Shown here piece by piece: positions 38,840 through 46,570 of a DNA stretch of 64,000 nucleotides. The notes under the pieces were generated by a model, which was not told the DNA's origin, searched no databases, and was given only the letters and a program-made list of their open reading frames with translations. The stretch spans positions 1 through 64,000 of the forward strand of contig NZ_JAIXCQ010000013.1 in NCBI RefSeq assembly GCF_020297055.1, in the 5' to 3' direction. Each line of letters opens with the position of its first letter. Within the stretch, counting starts at the first letter, position 1. A program made the translations under genes and the position numbers. This DNA is from Isoptericola luteus (GTDB lineage: Bacteria > Actinomycetota > Actinomycetes > Actinomycetales > Cellulomonadaceae).

Positions 38840-39313
38840 TCAGACCGGCCGGTCGCCCTGCTCCCCGGGTCGTGACGCGTCCGGCGGCCCGTCGGCGCGG
38901 TGCTCGGGAGCGTGACCGGGCGGACGCCCCTGCTCCGGCGCGCGACCCTGGTCCGGGTCCAGCTCGTCGGCGCGTCGCAGGCGCTCGTCGACCTCGGCCC
39001 TGCGCTCGCCGAGGCTCGCGTCCCGGCTCCGCGCCTCCTCCTGCAGGCGCGCGGCCTCGGCAGCCTTCCGGTCGGCCTCCGCCTGCGACAGCCGGGCCTC
39101 CGCGTCGAGCTTCGCGGTGGCGGCCTCGCGCTCCTGCACGGCGATGCGGTCGTGCGCCGCCTGCTGGCGCAGCTCGGCGGCCTCGTCGCGACGCTCGTCG
39201 CGACGCCGCTCCTGGGCGGCCCGCGACCGACGTGCCAGCGCCATGGCGATCAGCACGATCAGCAGCACGACGACGACGGCGACGACGATCCAGACGATGG
39301 TCGTGGTGTCCAT
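38840..39313 (-). CDS. Membrane-anchored coiled-coil protein
   Basis: 157 residues: one N-terminal transmembrane helix (IVWIVVAVVVVLLIVLIAMA), then about 85 residues of highly charged heptad-like sequence rich in Glu, Arg, Ala and Gln (AELRQQAAHDRIAVQEREAA), and a disordered polar tail. Probably a single-span scaffold with a cytoplasmic coiled coil. AGGAG lies 6 bases before the ATG. I do not recognise a named family. Confidence 0.75.
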   Translation of the reverse strand: MDTTTIVWIVVAVVVVLLIVLIAMALARRSRAAQERRRDERRDEAAELRQQAAHDRIAVQEREAATAKLDAEARLSQAEADRKAAEAARLQEEARSRDASLGERRAEVDERLRRADELDPDQGRAPEQGRPPGHAPEHRADGPPDASRPGEQGDRPV

Positions 39314-39437
39314 GGCGGACTCCTGACGTCGGGGACGCCCGGGTGGCGCCCTGTGTCGATCACAGGGCTCCTCGGCGTTGCTTGCAACCGGTGCCACGTG
39401 CGACGTCGCGCGACCGGGGGCGACGCGTGCGACCGGC

Positions 39438-42173
39438 TCAGAACTGCCCGACGTCCACGACGGTGAGGACGACCGCGCCGGCCTCGTCGCTCGCCGCCAG
39501 GTCGACGACACCGGTGATGGCCCAGTCGCCGTCGCCGTCGGCGTCGTCGAGCACCTGCCGCACCCACCACGTGCCGGGCTGGACGACGCCGTGCTCGCCC
39601 TCCCCGCCGACGCCCCGCGTCGTCGCGCCACCGGGCAGCTCGGCCCCCGGCTCGAGGATCGTGAGCAGGGCCGTGGAGCGAGCCTGCGGCCCGATGCCGA
39701 TCGCCTCGTCGCCCTGGGCCTCGAACAGCGGGTCGAGGGCCTCGGCCCAGGCGTCGCCGTCCCAGCCCCCCGTGCCGTCCAGGGCGCCCAGCCCGGCGTA
39801 GCTCTCGCGGGCCGCGAGCTCCACCCGGCGGAACATGGCGTTGCGCACCAGGCGGCGGAACGCGCGCGGGTTGCCGGTCACCGGGCGCGCCGGCGCCTCC
39901 GCCCCCGCCTCGGCCAGCTCGCCCTCGACGACCAGGTCGGCGTCGTCGTCCACCGGGTTCTGCAGGCGCTCCCACTCGTCGAGCAGGGAGGAGTCGACAC
40001 CGCGCACCAGCTCGCCGAGCCACTCGACGATCTCCGCGACCTCCTCGGTGCGGTGCTCGTCGGGCACCACCTGGCGCACCGCCCGGTAGGCGTCGGCGAG
40101 GTAGCGCAGCACCACGCCCTCCGTGCGCTCGAGGCCGTAGACGGAGACGAGCTCGGCGAACGTCATCGCCTGCTCGAGCATGTCGCGCACCACGGACTTG
40201 GGCGCCGGCTGGGCGTCGGCCACCCACGGGTTGGACTTCTTGTACAGCTCGAACGCAGGCTCGAGCAGGTCGGCCAGCGGGCGCGGCCAGGTGACCTCCT
40301 CGAGCGCCTCCATGCGCTCCTCGTACTCCATGCCCTCGGCCTTCATCGCGGCGACGGCCTCGCCCTTCGCCTTGTTCTGCTGGCCGTAGAGGATCTGGCG
40401 CGGGTCGTCGAGCGTCGCCTCGATGACGGACACGACGTCGAGGGCGTGCGCCGGGGACTCGACGTCCAGCAGGTCCATGGCCGCGAGCGCGAACGGGGAC
40501 AGCGGCGCGTTGAGCGCGAAGTCGCGGGGCAGGTCGACGACCAGCCGGACGCTCGGCCGGTACCCGGTGGGCCGGGCCGCGTCCGGGACGCGGATCTTCT
40601 CGACGACGCCCGCCAGCCGCAGCGAGCGGTAGATGCGGAACGCCTGGCGCACGTGCTTGGCCTGCTGCGCCTCGGTGTCGTGGTTCGCGCTGAGCAGGTG
40701 CCGCATCGCGTCGACCGGGTCGGCGTGCTCGCCGTCGTCCCGGGTGCGCGCCAGCACGTTGAGGACCATCGCGTGGTTGACGCGGAACTGGCTGGACAGC
40801 GGCTCCGGGTCGGCGTCGCGCAACCGCTCGTAGGTCGAGTCCGTCCAGTTCACGGAGCCCGACGGGGCCTTCTTGCGGACGATCTTCTTGAGCTTCTTCG
40901 GGTCGTCGCCCGCCTTGGCGAGCATCTTGCGGTTCTCGATGACGTGGTCCGGCGCCATCACGAGCACCTCGCCGATCGTGTCGAACCCGGCGCGCCCCGC
41001 GCGGCCGGAGATCTGGTGGAACTCGCGCGCCGACAGGTGGCGCATGCGCTCGCCGTCGAACTTCACCAGGGACGTCAGCAGCACGGTGCGGATGGGCACG
41101 TTGATGCCGACGCCGAGCGTGTCGGTGCCGCACACCACCTTGAGCAGGCCCTTCTGGGTGAGCCGCTCCACCAGGCGGCGGTACTTGGGCAGCATGCCCG
41201 CGTGGTGCACGCCCACCCCGGCGCGCAGGAACTTGCTCAGCGTCTTGCCGAAGCCCGTGCCGAACCGGAACGCGCCGATCTCGGCCGCGATCCGGGCCTT
41301 CTCGTCCTTGCCGGCCAGCGGCGTCGACAGCAGCGCCTGCGCCCGCTCGACGGCGTCCTTCTGCGTGAAGTGCACGACGTACACCGGGGCGCGGTGCGTG
41401 GTGACGAGCTCGGAGATCACCTCCGTCAGCGGCTCGACGACGTAGGAGAACGTCAGCGGCACGGGCCGCTCGGCCCCCGCGACCTCGGCCACGGGGCGGC
41501 CCGTGCGCTCCGCCAGGTCCTCGCGCAGCCGCGTCGTGTCACCGAGCGTGGCCGACATCAGCAGGAACTGGGTGTTGGGCATCTCCAGCAGCGGCACCTG
41601 CCAGGCCCAGCCGCGCTGCGGGTCGCCGTAGAAGTGGAACTCGTCCATGACCACCTGGGTGATCGCGTCGTCCTCGGTGCCGTCCGCGGCGGCGTCGCCG
41701 TCGGTGCCCGAGCCGCGCAGTGCCAGGTTCGCGAGGATCTCCGCCGTGCAGCAGATGATCGGGGCGTCGGCGTTGACGGCGGAGTCGCCCGTCATCATGC
41801 CTACGTTGCGCGAGCCGAACGCGGCCACGAGGTCGAAGAACTTCTCGCTGACCAGCGCCTTGAGCGGGGCCGTGTAGAACGTGCGTCCGCCCAGGCCCGA
41901 GCGCCGGGCCGCCAGCGCCGCGAACTGCGCGCCCATTGCGACCATCGACTTGCCGGAGCCGGTGGGCGTCGCCAGGACGACGTGCGAGCCCGTCATGAGC
42001 TCCAGCAGCGCCTCCTCCTGGTGGGCGTAGAGCGGTCGACCGGTCCCCGCCGCCCACTCGCCGAAGCTCTCGAACAGGACGTCGGCGTCCGGGGCGCCGC
42101 CCGTCGGAGCGGGCAGGTGCGGCAGCAGCGTGCCGGCGGGGCGGGGGGCGGGGGCGGTGTCGAGGGAGGTCAT
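39438..42173 (-). CDS. DEAD/DEAH-box RNA helicase with DUF3516 C-terminus (Ski2-like)
   Basis: 911 residues. Helicase core about 40-560: Walker A ATPTGSGKSMVA, DExH box VMDEFHFYGD, SATLGD, HHAGMLPKYRRLVE and the QxxGRxGR-type HQISGRAGRAGFD. A long C-terminal region (about 560-911) matches actinobacterial DUF3516 proteins. Probably an RNA helicase for turnover or ribosome biogenesis. The ATG at 42173 has GAGGG within 10 bases upstream on its strand being weak; the frame is open further to 42308, so the N-terminus is slightly uncertain. Confidence 0.92.
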   Translation of the reverse strand: MTSLDTAPAPRPAGTLLPHLPAPTGGAPDADVLFESFGEWAAGTGRPLYAHQEEALLELMTGSHVVLATPTGSGKSMVAMGAQFAALAARRSGLGGRTFYTAPLKALVSEKFFDLVAAFGSRNVGMMTGDSAVNADAPIICCTAEILANLALRGSGTDGDAAADGTEDDAITQVVMDEFHFYGDPQRGWAWQVPLLEMPNTQFLLMSATLGDTTRLREDLAERTGRPVAEVAGAERPVPLTFSYVVEPLTEVISELVTTHRAPVYVVHFTQKDAVERAQALLSTPLAGKDEKARIAAEIGAFRFGTGFGKTLSKFLRAGVGVHHAGMLPKYRRLVERLTQKGLLKVVCGTDTLGVGINVPIRTVLLTSLVKFDGERMRHLSAREFHQISGRAGRAGFDTIGEVLVMAPDHVIENRKMLAKAGDDPKKLKKIVRKKAPSGSVNWTDSTYERLRDADPEPLSSQFRVNHAMVLNVLARTRDDGEHADPVDAMRHLLSANHDTEAQQAKHVRQAFRIYRSLRLAGVVEKIRVPDAARPTGYRPSVRLVVDLPRDFALNAPLSPFALAAMDLLDVESPAHALDVVSVIEATLDDPRQILYGQQNKAKGEAVAAMKAEGMEYEERMEALEEVTWPRPLADLLEPAFELYKKSNPWVADAQPAPKSVVRDMLEQAMTFAELVSVYGLERTEGVVLRYLADAYRAVRQVVPDEHRTEEVAEIVEWLGELVRGVDSSLLDEWERLQNPVDDDADLVVEGELAEAGAEAPARPVTGNPRAFRRLVRNAMFRRVELAARESYAGLGALDGTGGWDGDAWAEALDPLFEAQGDEAIGIGPQARSTALLTILEPGAELPGGATTRGVGGEGEHGVVQPGTWWVRQVLDDADGDGDWAITGVVDLAASDEAGAVVLTVVDVGQF

Positions 42174-42235
42174 GGTGCGGCCATTGTCCCAGCCCGGCCC
42201 ACGCCGTCCACGCCCTGATCGACCGTGGGGCGGAG

Positions 42236-42958
42236 TCAGCAGGCGCCGAGGTCCTTCCAGACGCCCCACTCGCCGCTGTTCGCCGGGTTCTCGCCCCGGG
42301 TCCACCACTTGGCCTGGTACGTCCGGCCGTCGTGCGAGACCTGGGCCCCGTTGAGGTAGACGGCGTTCGCGTCCCAGGCGGCCGCCTCGCAGTCACCGGG
42401 CGGGTCCGTCGGGTCGGGGTCCGGGTCGGGCTCGCCGGTGCCATCCACGTTCACGTCGACGCACGCGTAGAAGGCGTTGGCGGTGTCCGCGACGTTCCAG
42501 CGCGCCAGGATCGTGTGGTTCCCCGCCGGCAGGTTCTCCACCCTGTGCTCGACGACGGACCCCGGCTGGGCGCCGCCGTCGTCGAACGTGCGGTGCAGCA
42601 CGCCGTCGACGAAGTACTCCCACGTGCTCGTGGCGTGCCGGGCGGTGAGCTCCCACCGGAAGGTGGTGCTGCTGCCGACCGTGGTGCGCGGCCACGGCTT
42701 CGACGTGTCGTCGAGGATCGAGAACCGGCTGCCGCCGGAGCACAGCATGGAACCCTTGGGCGCCTCGACGCTGTGCGGCTCATACTTGATCTGGCCGCAG
42801 TCGAAGGACGTCGTGCCCGTCGCGCAGTGGTCCTGGCGGCTGGGTGGCGACGTGATCCAGCCGTGTGCCGACGCGCTCGGCGCGACGACGACGGGGGCCG
42901 CGACGGTCAGGAGCCCGACCGCGGCGGCGAGCAGTGCGGAGCGAAGCTTGGTCTTCAT
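42236..42958 (-). CDS. Secreted lytic polysaccharide monooxygenase (AA10) with CBM5/12, copy 1
   Basis: 240 residues. Signal peptide 1-31 ends ASA, so the mature enzyme begins with His32 (HGWITSPPSRQDHC), the copper-binding N-terminal His of the His brace; the second His is H108 in TARHATSTWEYF. Catalytic domain about 32-170, Asp/Pro-rich linker, then a chitin-type carbohydrate-binding module (about 190-240, WDANAVYLNGAQVSHDGRTY ... WWTRGEN). Oxidatively cleaves chitin or cellulose; the CBM5/12 favours chitin. Next to a near-duplicate. Confidence 0.95.
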   Translation of the reverse strand: MKTKLRSALLAAAVGLLTVAAPVVVAPSASAHGWITSPPSRQDHCATGTTSFDCGQIKYEPHSVEAPKGSMLCSGGSRFSILDDTSKPWPRTTVGSSTTFRWELTARHATSTWEYFVDGVLHRTFDDGGAQPGSVVEHRVENLPAGNHTILARWNVADTANAFYACVDVNVDGTGEPDPDPDPTDPPGDCEAAAWDANAVYLNGAQVSHDGRTYQAKWWTRGENPANSGEWGVWKDLGAC

Positions 42959-43072
42959 CGACTCGTCTCCCTCGTGTTGCTCTGGGGCACCGGTGTGGTG
43001 CTTGCTTCGTCTGGCGACGGCGGGCGGCCCGCGGGAGGGTCCGCCCGCCGCGTCAGGACGAGGTCCGGGACG

Positions 43073-43801
43073 TCAACAGGCGCCCAGGTCCCTCCACGCT
43101 CCCCATTCGCCGGTGGTCGTGGGGTTCTCGCCCCGGGTCCACCACCTGGCCTCGTACGTGTGGCCACCGACGGTGGCCCGGTCACCGAGTACGTAGACGG
43201 CCGCCGGGTCCCAGGCTGCGACGTCGCAGTCGCCGGGCTCGACGGGCGGGTCGGTCGGGTCGACGGGCGGCTCGGTGGTGCCGCCGCCCTCGCCCACGGT
43301 CACGTCGACGCACGCGTAGAACGCGTTCACCGTGTCGGCGACGTTCCAGCGGGCGAGGATCGTGTGGTCGCCCGCCGGGAGGTTGTCGACCGTGTGCTCG
43401 ACGACGGCGTCCGGCTTGGCGCCGTGGTCGTCGAACGTGCGGTGCAGCACGCCGTCGACGAAGTACTCCCACGTGCTCGTGGCGTGCTGGGCCTTGAGCT
43501 GCCAGCGCATCGTCACGCTGTTGTCGATCTGGGTGCGCGGCCAGGGCAGGGACTCGTCGTCGAGCACCGTGAAGCCGCCGCCGCCGGAGCACTGCATGGA
43601 GCCCTTCGGGGCCTCCACGCTCTGCGGCTCGTACTGCAGGCCGCCGCAGTCGAACGACACCGCCCCGGTCGAGCAGTGGTCCTGCCGGCTCGGCGGGTTG
43701 GTGACCCATCCGTGGGCGGAGGCCGTGGGTGCCACGAGGACCGGCGCGAGAAGGGCCGCGGCTCCGACGGCCGCAGCGACCAGAGTTGAACGCCATCGCA
43801 T
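43073..43801 (-). CDS. Secreted lytic polysaccharide monooxygenase (AA10) with CBM5/12, copy 2
   Basis: 242 residues with the same plan as its neighbour: signal peptide 1-29, mature N-terminal His30 (HGWVTNPPSRQDHC), second copper His H106 (QHATSTWEYF), linker rich in Pro/Glu/Thr, and C-terminal CBM5/12 (WDPAAVYVLGDRATVGGHTY). The catalytic domains are highly alike, while linker and CBM have diverged most. First in order on this strand, 114 bases upstream of copy 1; a GGGAG ribosome-binding site precedes the ATG. Confidence 0.95.
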   Translation of the reverse strand: MRWRSTLVAAAVGAAALLAPVLVAPTASAHGWVTNPPSRQDHCSTGAVSFDCGGLQYEPQSVEAPKGSMQCSGGGGFTVLDDESLPWPRTQIDNSVTMRWQLKAQHATSTWEYFVDGVLHRTFDDHGAKPDAVVEHTVDNLPAGDHTILARWNVADTVNAFYACVDVTVGEGGGTTEPPVDPTDPPVEPGDCDVAAWDPAAVYVLGDRATVGGHTYEARWWTRGENPTTTGEWGAWRDLGAC

Positions 43802-43825
43802 CTATTGCTCTCCCGTTCGTGAGGG

Positions 43826-43842
43826 AACTTGACAAACTTGAC
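43826..43842 (-). promoter_or_regulatory. Direct repeat upstream of the LPMO pair, possible regulator site
   Basis: Two AACTTGAC units (43826-43833 and 43835-43842; GTCAAGTT on the coding strand) at a 9-bp period, 25-41 bases before the LPMO start. TAGCGT (43844-43849 on the minus strand) directly upstream could be the -10. Chitin genes in actinobacteria are often controlled through direct repeats near the promoter. No DasR-like site is visible. Confidence 0.4.
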
Positions 43843-43950
43843 GCTAGGTCGTCGTCCGCCCCCGCACATCAGGTGAACTGCGTAACCCGGCCCTGCCGAC
43901 CGGTGCCTCGGGCTAGGGGATTCCGCGTACGCGGAGAGCGCCCCGGTGCT

Positions 43951-44124
43951 TGCACCTTCGCCTCAGCCAGCGGTTGCGCTGCGGGCGGGTGCCTCGTGCC
44001 TCGGCCCCCACCCTGCGCTGCACCTTCGCCTCAGGCTGTGTCGTCTGTCGGCGGGGGCTGCGGTTGCGCTGCGGGCGGGTGCCTCGTGCCTCGGCCCCCA
44101 CCCTGCGCTGCACCTCCGCCTCAG
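43951..44124 (-). repeat. Stop-codon-anchored direct repeat, locus 2 (after the phosphotransferase gene)
   Basis: Two 64-bp copies (44061-44124 and 43971-44034, nearly identical) at a 90-bp period, plus a 16-bp partial third copy (43951-43966). Read on the minus strand each starts with TGAGGCGGAGGTGCAGCGCA or a one-base variant; copy 1 contains the stop codon of the phosphotransferase gene. About 85-90% identical to the repeats after ilvE, in the same orientation to the gene and with the same 90-bp period. Confidence 0.9.
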
Positions 44125-44864
44125 CCGAGGTCCCAGAGGCGGCGGTAGAACCCGATCCGCTCCGTGTCCGGCGCGATGCCGTAGGCGTCGAAGAACGCGG
44201 CCTCGTGGCCGTCCCCGTAGTTCCACCCGAGGCTGTAGCTCGCGACGGCAAGGTCGGCCCACCGGTCCGCCACGCCCAGCGCGTCGAGGTCGACGTGCGC
44301 CGTCCAGCGGCCGTCGTCGTCGAGCAGGGTGTTGGGTGCGCAGGGGTCGCCGTGGCACACGACGACGCGGTCGTCGTCGGGCACCTCGCCGACCTGCGCA
44401 CGGGCGGCGGGGGACAGGCGCGCGACACGCTCGCCGACGCTCCACGAGAACGGGCACTCGCCCACCGGCAGCGACTCGTGCAGGGCGCGCAGCCCCGCCC
44501 CGAGGGCCCGGGCGGCCGTCTCGGGCCGTGCCAGCCAGTGCGGGTCGACGGCGGACCGGCCCGCGATCCCGGCGGTGACCAGCCACCGGCCGGTCGCGTC
44601 CGCGCCGCGCTCCAGCACACGCGGGACGGCGGTGTACCGGCCGGCCCACGCGAGACGGTCCGCCTCGGCATCCAGGTCCAGCTCGGGCGTGCCGGCCGCC
44701 ACCCACTTGACGTAGCGCTCGCCCGACGGCCCGGTCAGGCGGAACGTCAGGCCGCCCAGCTCGTTGCGCCACACGGGGTGGACGGCGTCCCCGGCCGCCA
44801 GTGCGACGACAGGGTCCGGGACGACGACGGTGGCCTCGGGGGCGGCGGCGAGGACGCGGGGCAT
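44121..44864 (-). CDS. APH family phosphotransferase (aminoglycoside 3'-phosphotransferase-like)
   Basis: 247 residues of the kinase fold. Catalytic loop VVVCHGDPCAPNTLLD (about 168-183) and metal-binding HVDLDALGVADRWADLA (about 190-206) match APH(3')-like enzymes; the ATP-binding Lys is probably in RYVKWVA. Could confer low-level aminoglycoside resistance or act on another small molecule; sequence alone does not say. GACGAT ends 6 bases before the ATG. Stop codon lies in the 90-bp-period repeat. Confidence 0.85.
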   Translation of the reverse strand: MPRVLAAAPEATVVVPDPVVALAAGDAVHPVWRNELGGLTFRLTGPSGERYVKWVAAGTPELDLDAEADRLAWAGRYTAVPRVLERGADATGRWLVTAGIAGRSAVDPHWLARPETAARALGAGLRALHESLPVGECPFSWSVGERVARLSPAARAQVGEVPDDDRVVVCHGDPCAPNTLLDDDGRWTAHVDLDALGVADRWADLAVASYSLGWNYGDGHEAAFFDAYGIAPDTERIGFYRRLWDLG

Positions 44865-44892
44865 GGACGCATCGTCGCACCCCGCGGCCGCC

Positions 44893-44977
44893 GTCCGCGT
44901 CGCTCAGTCGTCCGCGTCGCTCAGTCGTCCGCGTCGCTCAGTCGTCCGCGTCGCTCAGTCGTCCGCGTCGCTCAGTC
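44893..44977 (-). repeat. 17-bp tandem repeat, five copies
   Basis: GTCCGCGTCGCTCAGTC repeated five times without interruption (starts at 44893, 44910, 44927, 44944, 44961). It covers the stop codon of the EamA transporter gene and extends towards the phosphotransferase start. Each unit carries TGA on the minus strand. A simple variable-number repeat. Confidence 0.92.
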
Positions 44978-45952
44978 GGGCGCGCCCACGGGCTCGACGG
45001 TGGTGCGCGGCGTCGCTCGCCTGGTCGCGGCGTCGCCCTGCTGCACCACGACGACGCCGGCGAGCAGCACCGCGCCGCCCATCAGCTGGACGGGGCTCGG
45101 CAGCTCGCCGAGCAGCAGCCAGGCGAGGACCACCGCGCTCACGACCTCCACCAGCCCGACGAACGACGACGGCCGCGCCCCCAGACGTCGCCCGGCGCCG
45201 ACGCCGGTGACGTAGGCGACGCCGGCCGTCACCACCCCGAGCACGGCGAGCACGGCCCACACCGGCACGACGGCGCCGGCCAGGGCGACGGGCTCGGCGG
45301 AGGCGGTGACCGGCATCAGGCCGGCCACGGCGAGCAGTCCCAGCAGCGCGGCCCCGACGACCATGCCGCCGGCCGCCAGGCTCAGCGGGGGCAGCCCCGT
45401 GTGGGCGCGGGCGTTGATGAGGAAGTAGGCGGAGACCCCGACCATCGCGCCGAGCGCCCAGGCCACGCCGACCGGGTCGAGCCGTGCACCGGTGAGGTCG
45501 AGCACGAGCACCAGGCCCACGGCGGCGAGCGTGATCCCGCCCACGGTGGCCCGCCCGGGCCGCTGGCCGTGCCGAAGCCAGAGCCACGTGACCACCGCGG
45601 CGGGGGACGAGTACTCGATGAGCAGCGCCGGGCCGACCTGCATGTGCTGCACGGCCGCGAAGTAGCAGAACTGGGTCGCGGCGACGGCCAGCGCGCCGTA
45701 CGCGAGCAGGAGGCGCACGTTGCGGCGCACCGGGGACCAGTCGCCGCGCAGGGCGACGACGCCGAACGGCGCCACCACGAGCGCACCGAGCGCGACGCGC
45801 ACCAGGACCACCGCGCCCGGGCTCCACCCGGTCGCGAAGAGCCCGGCCGCCAACGGTCCGGACAGGCTGAAGGTCACCGCCGACGCGACTGCCAGCGCGA
45901 GGCCGGCCCCGACGTCGGACCGCCGCGGCGCGTCATGGGCCATCATGCTCAT
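44972..45952 (-). CDS. EamA/DMT superfamily transporter (RhtA-like)
   Basis: 326 residues, about ten hydrophobic segments in two EamA halves, ending LAWLLLGELPSPVQLMGGAVLLAGVVVVQQ. Family members export amino acids, homoserine or other metabolites. Start ambiguous among ATG codons at 45952 and 45943. Divergent from, and sharing a 38-base control region with, the CGNR regulator, which probably controls it. Confidence 0.85.
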   Translation of the reverse strand: MSMMAHDAPRRSDVGAGLALAVASAVTFSLSGPLAAGLFATGWSPGAVVLVRVALGALVVAPFGVVALRGDWSPVRRNVRLLLAYGALAVAATQFCYFAAVQHMQVGPALLIEYSSPAAVVTWLWLRHGQRPGRATVGGITLAAVGLVLVLDLTGARLDPVGVAWALGAMVGVSAYFLINARAHTGLPPLSLAAGGMVVGAALLGLLAVAGLMPVTASAEPVALAGAVVPVWAVLAVLGVVTAGVAYVTGVGAGRRLGARPSSFVGLVEVVSAVVLAWLLLGELPSPVQLMGGAVLLAGVVVVQQGDAATRRATPRTTVEPVGAPD

Positions 45953-45990
45953 GGGTCATGACGCTAGGGCGGTCGAGGTAACGTGTCAAC

Positions 45991-46548
45991 ATGCTTTTCG
46001 CTCATGACACCGAGCAGTCGCTCCGCGCCGCCGTCGACGTGGTCAACGCCGTCGAGCCCCCCGAGACGCTCGACACGGTCGCGGACCTGGACGCGTTCTA
46101 CGCCCGGCACCGCTACACCGGCCGTCACGACGGCACCACGGCGGAGCTCGCGCAGGTCCGGGCGCTCGCCCCCCGCCTGCGCGAGCTGCTGCTCGCGGAC
46201 CGCGACGACGCGGCGCCGCTCGTCAACGCGATGCTCGCCGAGGCGGAGGCCACCCCACGGCTCGTGCGCCACGGGGACGAGGACTGGCACGTGCACGCCG
46301 TCGGCGACGACGCACCGCTGGCCACCCGGATCCTCGTCGAGACGGCGATGGCGATGATCGACGTCGTGCGCGCCGACGAGCTCTCCCGCCTGTCCGGGTG
46401 CGCCGACGCGGACTGCGACGGGATCGTCCTCGACCTCTCCCGCAACCGCTCGCGGCGCTACTGCTCGACCGCGTGCACCAACCGCAACGCCCAGGCCGCG
46501 CTGCGGGCGCGCCGCGCCGGGCGGGCGGGCCGAGACCCTGCGGGCTGA
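45991..46548 (+). CDS. CGNR zinc-finger regulator (ABATE domain)
   Basis: 185 residues: N-terminal ABATE domain (about 1-125, stress-induced regulator fold) and C-terminal CGNR zinc finger with Cys ligands in GCADADCDG and RRYCSTACTNRNAQAALRARR (about 138-172). Here the motif has Thr for Gly (CTNR). Such proteins bind DNA and control adjacent exporters. TAACGT ends 6 bases before the ATG, so leaderless. Its stop codon lies in a 15-bp duplication. Confidence 0.88.
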   Translation: MLFAHDTEQSLRAAVDVVNAVEPPETLDTVADLDAFYARHRYTGRHDGTTAELAQVRALAPRLRELLLADRDDAAPLVNAMLAEAEATPRLVRHGDEDWHVHAVGDDAPLATRILVETAMAMIDVVRADELSRLSGCADADCDGIVLDLSRNRSRRYCSTACTNRNAQAALRARRAGRAGRDPAG

Positions 46549-46561
46549 GACCCTGCGGGCG
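46532..46561 (+). repeat. 15-bp direct duplication over the stop codon of the CGNR gene
   Basis: GAGACCCTGCGGGCT (46532-46546) is repeated at 46547-46561 with one change at the last base. The stop TGA spans the junction. Confidence 0.65.
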
Positions 46562-46570
46562 GTGCCCGCC

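Noticed and set aside
39259-41133. 624-codon minus-strand frame inside the helicase gene
   Set aside because: Shadow of the DUF3516 helicase in a different frame, Arg/Ala/Gly low complexity.
43802-43970. DasR-type operator for the LPMO genes
   Set aside because: No ACTGGTCTAGACC-like palindrome is visible in the upstream region.
44893-44977. CRISPR array
   Set aside because: Units are only 17 bp and directly adjacent with no spacers; no cas genes in the window.
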